DNA of 64,000 nucleotides from Helicostylum pulchrum (lineage: Eukaryota > Mucoromycota > Mucoromycetes > Mucorales > Mucoraceae): the NCBI GenBank assembly GCA_025677825.1, contig JAIXMO010000007.1, positions 1 to 64,000 of the forward strand, written 5' to 3'. The notes beneath the pieces are model-generated. The model had not been told where the DNA came from, made no database searches, and worked only from the letters and a program-made list of their open reading frames with translations. The translations under genes and the position numbers were made by a program. The first letter of the stretch is position 1, and every line of letters begins with the position of its first letter. Below, in pieces: positions 10,445-23,356 of the stretch.

Positions 10445-11072
10445 TTAAAGGGCATTAAAGTGAGTGGTTAACCAGTCCAGCTGTTGAACCAAAGTTTTGT
10501 GTCGCATTTGGTGCCATTCGTAATCCTCAAATGCTGCTTGAATGTTACTATATCGAAATTAGATTAATACTTTGCACTGTAGGTAAAAACGTGTATGTAT
10601 TCGGTACCTTTTTGTCTGAGAAGTCATGTTTGTATTTTGAATCTGAAGTGTACATTGAGAATCAGGATAATTATAAGGAATAATGAGTTGTACTTTGATA
10701 TCTTCTTTATTTTCCAGTGGTAAAATAAGGTCGATTAAAGTATTTGAGTCTTTTTGTCTATTAAAGAAAAGGTTAATATTATTTTCATCTGGTATTTACT
10801 TTTTACTTTAATTATTACATTGTGCTTTGAAAGCAACTAGCATATTTTTTTTCTAACTGATCCAATTCTAAGTTAAGAATGGCTTTTTGAATAGAATTCA
10901 AGTCTTGAACAGAACTATTACTATCTTCTCCAACAATAACAGGATGTGTTTTACTTTTAGGAGAACCATTGAAAGGCAATATATGAGCGAAATGGCATTC
11001 TTGCCCTGCTCTACAGTTCCCTTGAGTGAAAAATCGACAAGAAGCAGGGAAACGTTTAGTTGTAGTATACAT
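10445..11072 (-). CDS. CCCH zinc finger protein with C-terminal RWD-like domain
   Basis: Three exons on the minus strand, 11072-10819, 10757-10608 and 10547-10445, give 168 residues in one frame. Residues near 12-31 form a CCCH finger, CRFFTQGNCRAGQECHFAH (C-x7-C-x5-C-x3-H), of the type that binds RNA. After a linker the second and third exons give IDLILPLENKEDIKVQLIIP and YNYPDSQCTLQI, the beta-strand and YP pattern of RWD domains, then a C-terminal helix. RWD domains mediate protein contacts. The protein may link an RNA to a partner complex, but no specific orthologue is recognised. It is divergent from SSD1, 819 bases away. Confidence 0.7.
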
Positions 11073-11891
11073 GGTTAAAAGAGAAAAGAAAAAAAAAAGA
11101 AGACAAATTTGTGCTTCACTGAATAAAACTTTTTTTTCTTTTTCAAAGTGCTGTATTTGTAACTCAGCACCGTTTTATTTTAACGTGTCATTTTTGATTA
11201 AAAAAGAGTAAAGTTATATTGTATTAGTTAATAGGAGTATTGTATATCCATTATTAAAGATACGTTTCGAGTGCAACTGGCTTTTATATATAGTTTCTTA
11301 TGAGTAGTAATTGTTGCGTTGTTGAACTCAATTTGTATGAAGCTAATTCGTCAAAAAAAAAAACACAATTCTTTGCTAGTTTGTTGCTGTCACTTTTGAG
11401 CTCAATCTTATAAGGTTACGGAATTGTTCCTTTTACAAAGCTTCCCGTTGTATAAGCCCAAACCATATCCTTTGATGTCATGTTGAACGTAAAGCAGTAG
11501 TAAAATGAAATCTTTATAAAAAAAAATTTAGATCAGGAGAAACAGAAAGTGTGTTACACTTTATAAAGAAATGTCATTAAGCTAATAAGAATAAAGAAAG
11601 CTTCACCTTTAAATCAAGTGACACATAAATATTCTTTGCACGACATCAAATTCCAAAACAGCGACTAAGCTTTTTGACTGTATATTATATTTATTTCTGG
11701 TTCTTTTTTCTTTTTTACCTTTTTTTTTTCGCTTTCCTTTTTCTTTTTCTTTTTTTGGTGCTCGCATTAAAAAAAAAGTGTACGTGTACGAGTAAGCGAA
11801 AAAAAAAAAAAGAAGTAAATATTGCGTGAAACACAGAAGAGTTTGTGCTATAATAAAGACAGAAAATAAATAAATTAATTAAAGGTTAAAA
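11073..11891. promoter_or_regulatory. Divergent intergenic region between the CCCH gene and SSD1
   Basis: It contains the presumed promoters of both genes. Long T-rich and CT-rich tracts occur at 11700-11760, and the SSD1-proximal 130 bases are A-rich. No specific site is recognised. Confidence 0.4.
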
Positions 11892-14800
11892 ATGAACTCA
11901 CTCGAAACTTTGGAACATCAAACTGCCCCTGAAAGTACAAGAGGCCTGTTTGATTCTACTGATAAAAAGGTAAAATAGCAATAAAAAAAGTTTACACAGT
12001 AATAATAATAAAAAAAAACTCACACACACGTAAAAAAAAAAAAAAGTTTCCTTCTCATAGAGAAAGTGCACCAGTACCAGATAAGCGTCGTTCTCTTATC
12101 GGACCCACCGATAAAAAACTTTCATTTCAACAAAGTAAAGGACATCAACGGTCCAGGTCTTCTTCGGATTTAGTTGTGTCTAACCTTTCTATTGCAAACG
12201 GTCGCCGAAATATTAATAATTTTGGGTTACAAACTCTTGTAGAAGAAGAAGATGCACAGAAAAAGAATAAACCTTCACAAATGGATTCTTTACAAGATAT
12301 GATCAATACACTTAAAAATTTACCTCCCGTCATAAACAATCCTGTAGCTCCACATACAAAAGGACATCGTAAGCAACATAGTATGTCAGCCCTCGTTTCT
12401 TCTTCTTATAGCGGTAATGGAAATCACCAGGTTACCAATAATAAAAGGCTGTCGTACAACAACAGTAATGGTGTCTCCGATATGCAAACCAATTTATCGT
12501 TCGAGAAACCTTCCGATAATAGAAATCGTTCGAGACGTTCTCAAAGTATTTCAAACTCTTCAGATGGTTTCGATTCTAGCAACATATTTAATAACCTTTC
12601 CCGTGATGAAGCTCTTGCCGAAGCTGAAGCCAAGTTAATGGGTACCTTCCAACCAAAAAAGAAGGATGGTAGAAGAAATTCCGATGTTAGACCACCTTCT
12701 TCGCGTCGTTATTCTGAATCTCAACAATTTGAGAATAATACTCCTATCTCAACAAGTGTTTCTTCTGGTTTATTATCTAAGCGTACCTCTCTTCAGATGC
12801 CTACACTAAATGAAAATGTTGCAACCGAGAATGGTGCAAGTGGTTCAGGTAGACGTATCATGTTTAATAAACCATTAAATTTATCTGCTGCGAAAGAAGA
12901 TGCGTTAACTGAAAGTAAAAGATTATCTTCTGGACATCAACGTCGTTCTTCTCGTAACTTGGACTTAGATTGGAGAGCAAGTACAGGTAACATGCCTACT
13001 CCCAATAGCAATCGTAATTCTTTTCAACTCGTTCCTTTTACTCCCACACGCGTTAACTTTGCTCGTGATGATGCTAACCCTCATCAACGTCGTCCGCTCT
13101 TTATTGCCCATTTACCCTTCTCGGCTTTACCCCCTCTTTTCCGTTCTCGTCAGTTAAGTCGTGGAGCCTTACGTGTCAATAAGCGTAACAGAAGTGACGC
13201 CTATGTTTATTGTGAAGATTTGGATGATGATATTTATATTTGTGGTTCTCGCGATAGAAACAGAGCCTTGGAAGGTGATGTTGTTGCAGTCAGATTAGTT
13301 GATGTGGATAAGGTATTAAAAGAGAAAAAGGAAAAGGAAGAGGCTAAATTGATTCGTAACGGAGGCCAAGCCAGAGTACGTTTACCTGACGAGGAAGATG
13401 AAAACGAAATTATTTTTGGTGGTGATGAAGACGTAGATGTTGTCAAACCCAAGTACTGCGGTGTTGTCGTAGCCATTCTGGAAAGAGCTCAAAATCAAGT
13501 GTTTTCTGGGTACGGGTTTTTTTTTAAAAAATAATCATAATAGTACTCATATTTATTTTTTCATAGAACATTAACTTTAATGCGACCAAACAACAAACGT
13601 GCTCAAGAAGAAAAGGCAGCAGAGGAAGCTAGAAGATCAATTCACGGTAAAGACGCCTTGATCCGTAAAGAAGCACCTAGAATTGTTTGGTTCAAATCAA
13701 CCGATAAACGTGTTCCATTAATCGCAATTCCTATTGAACAAGCTCCCAACGATTTTGTTGATAACAGTGAAGGATATTCCACTAGTCTTTTTGTGGTAGA
13801 GTACATAAACAGTTTTTTTTTCATAGGATACTAATATTTACTTTTTCTAACAGGGTTCTATGAAAAGATGGCCTATCACATCGCTTCACCCTTTTGGTAC
13901 TTTAGAACGTGAACTTGGTTCTGTGTACGAGCTTTCAACCCAGACTAAAGCTATTTTTGCTGATAACAATGTTACTGATTGCGAATTCGCGGAAGCAGTT
14001 CAAAGTTGTTTACCTTCTATTCCCTTTGATTTAGAAGCAGATACTTCTCGTCGTGATTTAAGACAAGACACATTGACTTTCACAATTGATCCTAAAGGAT
14101 CGAATGGTAAATAAGCATATATTTGTAATACAAGTGAAGAAATTGTGGCACTGAAAAAATACTTTGTTTAGTTCTCGACGACGCGTTATCAATTAAACAA
14201 TTGGATGAAGATACTTGGGAAGTAGGTGTTCATATTAGTGATGTAACATACTTTATCAAATCACAATCTGCTCTTGATAAAGAGGCTCGGGCTAGAGCTG
14301 TTCGCGTTGATCTGATCCATACTTTTGTTCCCATGATTCCCCGAGAGTTAACCGAACAAGTGACTAATTTATCACCTAATGAATCTAGGTAAAAGGAAAA
14401 AAAAAAAAATGGGCTAGATTCGAATGGATTTATTAATAAGAATATTATAATAGATTTACTTTCTCTATTATTTGGAAAATTAACAAAAAGGGAGAGATTA
14501 TTGATACATGGGTCGGAAAGACTATTATCAAGTAAGTAATTAAAATAGGGAATTTATACTTGGAGATAAAGAAATGTATAACTGAACACCTTTTTTTTTT
14601 TGCTAATATTAGATCTTCTGCACAATTTACATATGATGATGCACAAAAAATATTGGATAATCAACATGACAAGTCATCTGATATACAAATTTCAAAAGAT
14701 ATTGTATCTCTTCATACATTATCTTGTACTTTAAGTGAGCAACGTAAGTCGAACGGATTATTCACACAGGCTCGTGATGAACTTGAATATGAATTCCAAA

Positions 14801-16185
14801 ACGATGAACCTGTCACTGTTTCTGTTAGCCATAAAAATGCAGCAGCAGCAATGGTAAAGGAATTCTTATTCTTGGCTAACAAGACTGTTGCGCAAAAGAT
14901 CTCCAGCCAATTCCCTAATCATGCATTACTGCGCAGACATTCTCCTCCTTCCGAGCGTAAAATTGTAAGCAGAAAAAAAAAGTTTATTTTTTAGATAATT
15001 AATTAAATTTAATAGATGGAACTTTGTGATTATGCTTCTCGTCATTTGGGTGTACAATTGGATGGTACAAATGCTGGAACGCTTGAAGCTTCTATTCAAT
15101 CCATTCAAGACTTGAAACTCCGTAAGTTGGTTTCTGTAGTTGTATTGAAGACACTTCAAGCTCCAAAGTACTTCTGTTCAGGAAGTGTAGATATTGTTAA
15201 ATATTCTCATTATGCTTTGAATATTCCTCTTTTCACTCATTTTACTGCTCCTAGCAGAAGATTTGCCGATATCATTGTCCATCGTCAATTGGAAGCTACT
15301 TTAGGCGCCGGAGGTAAAATGCAATCGATGTAGTGTAATTAGAAAGTACTAACTATTTATTTATTGCGAATAGAAAAACGATTTTCTCTCGATAGAGATA
15401 CAGTTCAAAAACTCGCACAACATTGTAACGTTAAAAAAGATGCTGCAATTTATGCTCGCGATCAAAGCAACCTTATGTTCTTATCAGTTCATATGAATAA
15501 GTTATCTCAACAACAACAAATTCCTCAATCTGTTTCAGCCCCTTCGCTTATTTTCCGCGAAGCGATTGTTGTTGCTGTATTCGATCAATACTTTGATGTT
15601 ATTATCCCTGAGTTGAATCTCGAAAAACGTATTCATCTCGCTTGTTTACCAGTATGGAGATCAGATTATAACCAAAGTAATCAATCATTAACCATGTTCT
15701 GGAGAAAGGGAGTCGATACCTCTACTGGTAAGAAGGTCGATTGGAGTTTATCAGATGAAGAGGATGAAGATGATGATATGGATGACGAGGCACTTTTAGC
15801 AGAAATGAATGGCACCAGCCATCCTTCATCCCCAAAGGAAGACGAAGAAGAAGTCGAGGAATACAAGAATCCTATTTATTCTGAGACAGAACCTGTTGTG
15901 AGTCGATTGGCTGTCAAGCATGAAGAATCTACTGCTCTTCGTCAACTTGTCCCTAACAAATCCATTTCAACACCAGCCATCATGAACAGACGCCCTGAAA
16001 CCACTCGATCTTCCAACAGACGCGCTTCAATTGTACGTGGCAGACTCTCTGATAGTACTGCCTTTAGTACCGAGCAAGGTTTCCAAACGCTTAAAGCATT
16101 GGACAAAATTCGTGTTGTTCTTATTATTGAATTAGTCAGAACTCCTCCTGTGATTCGTATTTTAGCTGCTAATCCATTCTCTTAA
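11892..16185 (+). CDS. SSD1: SSD1-family RNA-binding translational repressor (inactive RNase II fold)
   Basis: Nine exons: 11892-11969, 12047-13509, 13567-13795, 13854-14106, 14172-14388, 14454-14531, 14613-14964, 15016-15313, 15374-16185. They give 1259 residues, close to yeast Ssd1. The first intron acceptor is the least certain; 12047 keeps the frame. A Ser/Asn-rich N-terminal third is followed by cold-shock-like domains (RRPLFIAHLPFSALPPLFR onward) and an RNB domain (VGVHISDVTYFI, VDLIHTFVPMIPRELTEQ, FTAPSRRFADIIVHRQLEA). The active-site block reads TIDPKGSNVLDDALS, so one of the four acidic metal ligands is replaced by Val, as expected for a non-nucleolytic Ssd1. Three HxR/KxxS-type sites in the N-terminal region (for example GHQRRSS) match the NDR/Cbk1 kinase consensus. 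Ssd1 binds cell-wall mRNAs and represses their translation until phosphorylated; this is family knowledge. Confidence 0.88.
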
Positions 16186-17921
16186 AAAAGATACGCTCAT
16201 TACCTTCTCCCTGTTCTATTGTTACCCTCTTATAAATATTTCCTTTTTTTTTCTCATACAATATCCAAAACTTTTTTTTCCCGTACGATGTATACTTCCC
16301 CGACCTTTTTTTTATTAAAAAAAAAGAAAATAAAATAAAACTCATAGGTTAAACACGAAGGTAATAGGATTTCCCCAGTAAAAAGTAACGTATGACAAGG
16401 TAGATCATAGCTTGATTTGCTGTGATACGTAATTTAAGCTTATATACAGAACGTGCTACTATTTGCATAATGCTCTATTAATTTTGTAAAGTTATTTCTA
16501 GACTTCCCACGGAACTCTCTTCTTTTTTTTCATTTTTTATTTGCTCTCTTGTTACAAATTCATTCGTATCGATAGATTCACGAAGGTTTTTTTTTTTAAT
16601 AACGCTTCCTTTTTTTTTTTTTACATATTTCAAAATAGTATAGTTTGCTTCTCGATTAATTCAGTAACACAAGCTCTTATTTGTAATTTAATTTAAAGTT
16701 GAATACCACATATGTCGTATATTTAAGTCAGGGGGCGTCGAGACATTTTATTTAGCGTCTATAGTCCTAGTAAAAATTAAAGTTCTTGGCGCCATTTTGG
16801 TTTCTGTATCAAGTGAAGCTACAAGAAAATAAGTAAGCTGATGACATACAGCGAGGGTGAAACTTATTGAACTATGCATATATACTGTCACAATGCCTAC
16901 ATTAAGGATAGCCAAAAGGTTCTTAGCCGGAATAGCAAAAACCAAACAGTCGGATATATGTTATAAATAAACGTGCTCTTTCGGATTTAGTAGATAGTAT
17001 AGACCTACACTATCTCAAATACAAGATTTCAGTAACACTTCTACATACCATTAAGTAACAGCGAGTGTTTGTATATCTATACGTCGTTTTTTTTAATAAA
17101 TAATCACAAATTAAATTACTCCGGGTTTTTCTGTTCTCGAATTTTGGTGTAAAGTTGTATTCTTAGTCGTGAGATGCCCTTCCACGGGTCTCGATTCAGA
17201 AGCCAGAGAAAATAGACATACACGATAAAATTGCATATGCAGTCTTTGTTAATAAGTTTGACGGTACATTTAAAACATTTTAAAAAAAAGCGACAAATTA
17301 ATTGTTCTTCTTTTTTTTCGACAAATATGTGCTGATTTATGCATCCCGTTACTAATAATATAATTAGAAGTGGCCAATCTTCTTCTCTTTTTACACCAAT
17401 GTCTCAGTATTTGAGGGTTGGTTTCAAATCAGCGGTAGAAAAACTTCAGATATCTGTTTCAGGGTCAAGTTACGTGCCATATATTATTTCATCGCCGCTG
17501 GTTTTACAGGTAAGCCCACTCGGAAATGTAACGTATTTTAAGTTTTATTGCATAAGGATAAAGAAAGGAAACAAAAAGCACCCCTATCATCCCTTTTTTT
17601 TTTAAGGTGAAGCAAGTAAATCGAGATTACTATTGAGGTATAAAAAAGTGTGCCTGGTTCTCAGATAGAAAATTTAATCCCTGAATATCTGCTTTTCCAA
17701 TACAAAGTACCAATAAAAAAATGGCCTGCTTTAAGAAAACTTCCTGTACCATGTATACATAAAAAAAATGATTATATTTGTCTTTATTACGAGCTAAAAA
17801 TAACAAGTTTTGCAATATTTATATCCTGATGAATTTTGAATAAATTTAATTGGTAGTAAAGTATAATAGATTGGTGATGAATGTAAGCTAAATATTTAAA
17901 GAGAAAGAGTGCCGAAAATAT
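16186..17921. other. Intergenic region between convergent genes, no gene seen
   Basis: About 1.7 kb between the ends of SSD1 and the sugar transporter. It is AT-rich with T tracts. Small frames on both strands (for example 17339-17605) show no motif. Confidence 0.6.
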
Positions 17922-19713
17922 TTAAGCATATTGTTCATGTTTAGCCTTTTCCGATAGAGAGGGATATGAATCACTTCTTTCAGTTCCAGCTATTTCATTT
18001 TTTTCTTTTTCGCGACGAATTCCCCTTTCGTTTAACCATTTGTCCATTGTTTCACGAGGGATTTTTTTACGGGGATTATTTTCGAATACAATGTCCATTT
18101 CCTCCAGCTAAAAAAAAGAGGCATATTAGGCTAAGCCAGTAAACCACTTTTGTCATTTATAATGTATATTTACCGTGTAACCTTTTGTTTCTGGGTAAGC
18201 CAAATAAATGTGAATCATCATTAGAAAGTTGAAGGCAGCGAATAAAAAGTATAATCCATAATGAATTTCTTCCATCAACATGGGAACAAAGAAATTTAAT
18301 GCCCAATTAAAGAACCAGTTTGATGCAGTTGACAAGGAGACAGCTGTGGCACGAACACGAAGGGGGTAAATTTCGGCAGGATAGATCCATCCAAGTGGGC
18401 CCCAAGTACATCCAAATGTAGCCACGAATAAGTAGACGCATGCTGCAACTCCGTTTGTTTTAGCCATTGATCCAAGTTCTACAACCCACTTTCCAGTTTC
18501 GGGATTAATACCCCATTCACCAGTAGCTAAAATAGCACCGACGGCCCAAAGGAATATAGACATTAAAAGGGCACCAAAGAACAAAGTGGGTCTACGTCCC
18601 CATTTATCAACATAAATAATTGCTGGAATAGTCATAATGACAAAGATAACATAGGATACACCGGATGCAATAAGAGTAGATTCTTGACCGCTACCAATAC
18701 CAGCCTGCTGGAATAAAAAGACAACGTAAAACATAATAATATTCATACCGGTCAATTGCTGCCAAATCTGAAGACAAACACCAAGTGATACACGATAAAG
18801 CATACCTGGTTTTAATAAATCAGCATAGCGATGCGAAGCAACATTTACATCGTAATCAATAGTAGCTCTGATTTCATCCATTTCAATTTGAACACGAGGG
18901 TGATTAGGATTACCATTACCATGGATATCTGCTAATACCTGTAATGCTTCATCCATACGGCCTTTACTGGCTAACCATCTAGGTGTAAATGGGAACATCC
19001 ACATACCTCCACAAACTACAAGAGCAGGAATAGCTTGGATACCCCATGGGATACGGAAAGCTGCTGGTCCATCAATATACTGACATCCATATTGAGCCCA
19101 GAAACTATAATATATTTATATATTTTTTTTTTAAAAAATAAATAAAATTAATATAAATGTTTAAATTTTATGATTAGTAGTGTATACATACGCAATCATA
19201 ATACCCCAAGTAATACTCCATTGTTGAACAGCGACAATACGGCCACGAATTTCTTTAGGCGCAATTTCAGATTGGTAAAGAGGGACAACCATAGAAGTAA
19301 TACCGACAGAGATACCAGCGAGTACACGTCCGGCACAAAGCATAACTACACCATTACACGCAGATTGAAGGATTGCACCAAGCACAAAAAGAGCTGATGC
19401 ACCAATAAGTGTGTATTTACGAGAGTATCTATCTGCAGGAAAACTTGCTAATAAAGCACCAACGAAACAACCTGCCGAAAGAGCACCATTAATGCCACCT
19501 TGTAAAACTGAACTAGGGTTATTGAAATATTCTTGGTACCTAATTATATACATTTAGTAAATCAAATAAATGCAATAAAAAAAAAAGGTTTACTTACTGT
19601 TTTGTACCAATTACACCTGAATTTGAACCAATGTCAAAACCAAACATAAGACCGGCAACTGCCGCAAACCCACCAATTACGTATACATTTGTTGCGAACT
19701 TATAAGTTTTCAT
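17922..19713 (-). CDS. MFS sugar porter (hexose transporter family)
   Basis: Four exons on the minus strand, 19713-19598, 19539-19192, 19104-18174 and 18107-17922, give 526 residues. Sugar-porter signatures are present: LMFGFDIGSNSGVIG after TM1, ADRYSRKYTLIGA in the first inner loop, GRVLAGISVGITS with VPLYQSEIAPKEIRG, DKWGRRPTLF in the second half, QQLTGMNIIMFY, and YPETKG at the start of the C-terminal tail. The usual PESPRWL after TM6 reads FTPRWL. The tail is hydrophilic and Lys/Glu-rich. It probably imports monosaccharides with protons across the plasma membrane; the substrate is not deducible. Confidence 0.88.
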
Positions 19714-20629
19714 CTTTTTTTTTTCTCGAAGAAAAGGCGGTATTTATATATGTATAATTAGATTGTAGGTATATAGATTAAAAAAAATAGAATATTATTC
19801 TGTTTTGCTTTTATATACGAATAAAATATCGGGTTACACTCTTTTGAAATTGCTATTAGAGTTGCATAAATAGCTTGATATGGAAAAGTCAGGTGGATTT
19901 AGCGACGTATTATGTGGGGATGTACCACAGGTGATACGTTATTTTTTGTGGAGAGGATTTATATTGGTTGGAATTGAATATCTGGCTCGTCGACTATTTC
20001 CTTGTGTTATATTATTTGTGGATAGCTACCTCATTTATGTGAGAAATTTAGGTTGCTCTCACACTAACGATCCCGCCGTTTTATTCCTGTATCATCAGTT
20101 GCCTTTTATTATTATGTAATCCAGATATAATCCTCCGAGAACTGACAGGTGTTTACACATAATATATCAGAAAAACAGTATAATACGAATGTCAACTCAA
20201 AAATTTATACCCGATTACATTTTTTTTAAAAAGAAAGAGTTTATAAAAATAAAACAAACGAGTAACACATTATAATGATATATTCTCCTTCTGTGTGAGA
20301 ATATAAAGGTATCCAACTCGATTTTAAAACGTATTGAAAGTGTACTCGTACGATTAAGCCATGGAAATATAATTTTGACGTTACATGTACCTAAAAGGAA
20401 GTTAGATCTATTACCATAAGGAATATTATCAAAACTCCTATTCGCTACCCTATTTAAAATGAGCTTTCAAATTGTTATTATCTTGTGATTAGATTTCTTT
20501 TTGGGTTTTGGGGGGTTTTTTTTACGTTACAAGACATTTGACCCATATCCCAAGACGTTTCTTGTAAGTGTATACCTTTATTTTATATTTGGTTTTATTT
20601 TATTTTTCACAATATAAAATTAACTATAT
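19714..20629. promoter_or_regulatory. Upstream region of the sugar transporter / downstream of MYG1
   Basis: No gene seen. On the minus strand a TATATATA-like sequence lies close to the transporter start, around 19744-19755. A 79-codon frame at 19880-20119 has no motif. Confidence 0.4.
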
Positions 20630-21950
20630 TTACAATTCCAAAGCAAGTTTGGCCATTTCACAAGCACCATCGCGAGTTTTGTTACCACCAATGAAACCAC
20701 CAGCATGGATGAAAATACAACCGTCAACACCAGAGATACGGCTTAATTCGTCATCACGGAAACCTCTCCAAGCCTCAGGCAAACTCTTTCTGTTCTCAAA
20801 ACCTTCAGAACGAAGGGGAACACATTGAATACGCCAGTTACCTTCAGGGGAAGATTCAGGGTAGAGAACATATAAGATGGACTTATCTCCGGTTAAACCA
20901 CGTTCCTTTTCGAGATCCAATAAATGTTCCTTCCAGGGGCAGGCACGCTCAAGAGCAATAACGCGACCAGAAGCATTGATTTCATGAGCTCTGTCAAGGG
21001 CTTCAACAACAAGAGAACGAGCAGGCAGCCAGTTGTTCTTAAGACCAAGAACGTAGTCTTCCAATTCAGCACCAGCCATATCAGAGGCTTCAATGAAACG
21101 GGTATCGATTTCAGCATCAGACATAGGGTTGTTCCAGGTAGGGTTCTTCTTGGCAACTCTGTGGTAAAGACTAGTAGGTGATTCCTTATAAAGGGGGTTG
21201 ATGTTGCTAGGATAAGCACTGATACCGTTGTCATTAGCATCTAAAGCTTCAACAAAACCCTATATATAACAAACATTTTAATTTAATATTTATGGTTGCA
21301 TGATTTACTGGTTTTTTTTTTTAGAAAAAAAAAGATATTTACGTGGTATGTCTTTTCATAAAGCATCTCAACATCTCCGTCTACTTCGGTCTTTTCGAGA
21401 AGGTTCATAACAACTTCCTTACCGAAATGCCTATTAGTAATAATAAAGTAGGTGTCAGTTATTCATTCCATCCTCACTACATATCAAATTCGTCATACTT
21501 GTAAACTAAACCAGCAGAGCTCAACTTGGTTTCATGCTTATCATCAAAAGTCTCTGTGAATCCACGCTAATAAAATAATTATTTAGTAAAAGAGAATACT
21601 ATCCTATATTTTTTTACTCTTACTTGATGGTGATCATATCTATGAGTAGCAGGATCATATACACCTCCAACATCAACAACAATATCACACTCAGCTAATT
21701 TAGTAGAATCACGAGTACGAACCAAGTTGGCACCTTGGAATTCGTTGGTGCGCTTTAATAAAGAAACGGCTAAAGCTTCGTCGCTACGTGAGAAATAAGG
21801 TACTTGTTTAGTATTGTCATGCCATTGAATAGTAATTAAATAAATAAAAAGTTACCAATGAAAGTGTCCGCTGTGAGTACCAATAGTCTAATGATACAGT
21901 GTTAGCATTGTTTTAAATCACGTATAACTTTTAGTATTTACTTTGACCAT
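20630..21950 (-). CDS. MYG1: MYG1 exonuclease-family protein (UPF0160)
   Basis: Six exons on the minus strand: 21950-21942, 21887-21856, 21783-21624, 21566-21499, 21430-21343, 21259-20630. They give 328 residues. The first coding exon is only 9 nt (MVK). Splicing exons 1-3 restores the hallmark TIGTHSGHFHCDEALAVSLL near the N-terminus, and the junction of exons 3 and 4 restores YDHHQRGF. Both are DHH-like metal-binding motifs of the family. The C-terminal half contains WRIQCVPL and FIHAGGFIGGNKTRDGA, also typical. Family members are 3'-5' RNA exonucleases acting in nucleolus and mitochondria (human MYG1). No targeting peptide is evident here. Confidence 0.93.
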
Positions 21951-22944
21951 CCTGAGCATTAATGTAAGATATTTAAAAAAAGAAAAAAATATTTTTTGAG
22001 TCCAAATCTGGAAGTAATATGCCAATATCGGAAGAACAAGCCACTCTGATTTCCGGACAAGTAAGAAATCAACTTTTGAGCTTTGAATTAATGTCTAAAC
22101 GTTTCTCTTCATATTACTCTTCTAAAACGAGATAGTTCAAAGGGACCTGTAATAATCGATGGTACTGGAGTGTCTTTGATCGAGTCTCTTTTTGCATATT
22201 TAAACAAGAAATATACTTGGAACAATTCAATACATGTTCTTAAAAGGGCTTGAGACTAAACAACTCGGTATAGTGTTCACGAAGAACTAGAATAATATCA
22301 CTCCTTCGCGTAATAGTTTGAAGAGAGTGATACTGCTTTATTGATTAAGAATGTCTCAATCCAAGTAGTAACCTCCAGAGTTTTACTGAGAGGTTTTATT
22401 TTTCATTTTCATCAAGTTAAATATATGTAATACCTCTGTTCGAGGACAAAGGTAAATGTTCAAAAAATTCTTATTTAAGAAACTTTCATTTCTTAAACAA
22501 AGTAAAATACAAGCTACTCCAAACTGGTTTCTCAAAGTGATTCTCAAATGAATTCCTCCTTATACTTCTGGGTATCTATGAAGTTTCCTTCACGTAGGAG
22601 GTCTTACTTTCTAGGTCATCCTTAAAGACAACAATAAGCTCGACTGTTAAAGTCGACCATGCTCCCGATTCTTTGGCTTGGGCAAAGAACCTTGTATATA
22701 TGTCTTAAATGCCATTACAGGAGCCGACTGACAAACCTATCATATAACTTACACCAGAACAAGACAACATAGCAAATACACAAGAGCCAAAGTACCTTGA
22801 AATAATTGTAAAGTTAATAATACATATGTTAATGAAGTTAACATAAAATACTTACCAAAAGTAAACCAAAAGTAAGCCAAGCACCAACAGATATATCGTA
22901 ACAAATGCACCACCACCAGAAAAAGACTTGCAAGGATAGAAAAA
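21951..22944. other. Non-genic region with degenerate coding-like segment
   Basis: Between 22019 and about 22420 the plus strand reads like fragments of a broken protein gene: an ATG-led 14-codon segment before a GTAAGAAA donor-like site, then several short open segments interrupted by stops. No family is recognised. A short palindromic stretch around 22645-22665 includes GTCGAC. Confidence 0.35.
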
Positions 22945-23048
22945 CAACAAGGATAAAAGACCACAAAAAAAAGACCACAAAAAAAAGACCACAAAAAAAA
23001 GACTATGCAGAAAAAGACTACGCAAAAAAAAAAAAGACTACACATTAG
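22945..23048 (+). repeat. Short tandem repeat (AAAAAAAGACCACA-like units)
   Basis: Three near-perfect 14-15 base units, then two or three diverged ones, run from about 22960 to 23045. The hydrophobic Phe/Leu-rich minus-strand frame over it is a by-product of the repeat. Confidence 0.75.
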
Positions 23049-23202
23049 AAACAACATTCTTAAAATCACTAATAGAATAAAAAGTTAGTATCTGATAAAA
23101 TTTTATATGTATAAATATATGCGTACTTACCTATAAAATAAGAGGGTGGCCACCCAGAAGGATAAAAACTCATTAAAAAAAATAAAGACATGAAGAAGAA
23201 GA

Positions 23203-23275
23203 AGACACACACAAACACATATACACATACACAGACACATACACATACACAGACACATACACAGACACATACACC
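23203..23275 (+). repeat. Imperfect CA-rich microsatellite (ACACAG/ACACAT units)
   Basis: A run of CACACA, CACATA and CACAGACACA units. Frames on both strands here (Thr-His and Cys-Val repeats) are not genes. Confidence 0.85.
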
Positions 23276-23280
23276 AGCGC

Positions 23281-23356
23281 GCCCACTTAACACGGGAAAA
23301 CCACGCTTTTTCACCACAGCATGCCCACCACGGGAAAACGATGCTTTTTCGTCATT
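23281..23356 (+). repeat. Direct duplication of a 36-42 base unit
   Basis: Two adjacent copies begin with GCCCAC and share CACGGGAAAAC followed by A/GTGCTTTTTC-like sequence, at 23281-23322 and 23323-23356. The segment is less AT-rich than its surroundings. Confidence 0.6.

Noticed and set aside
20893..21240. Antisense and alternate-frame ORFs within MYG1
   Set aside because: The MYG1 frame carries all conserved motifs; the others are shadows.
22749..23069. 106-codon minus-strand hydrophobic frame
   Set aside because: It results from the A-rich tandem repeat read in reverse and has no conserved motif.
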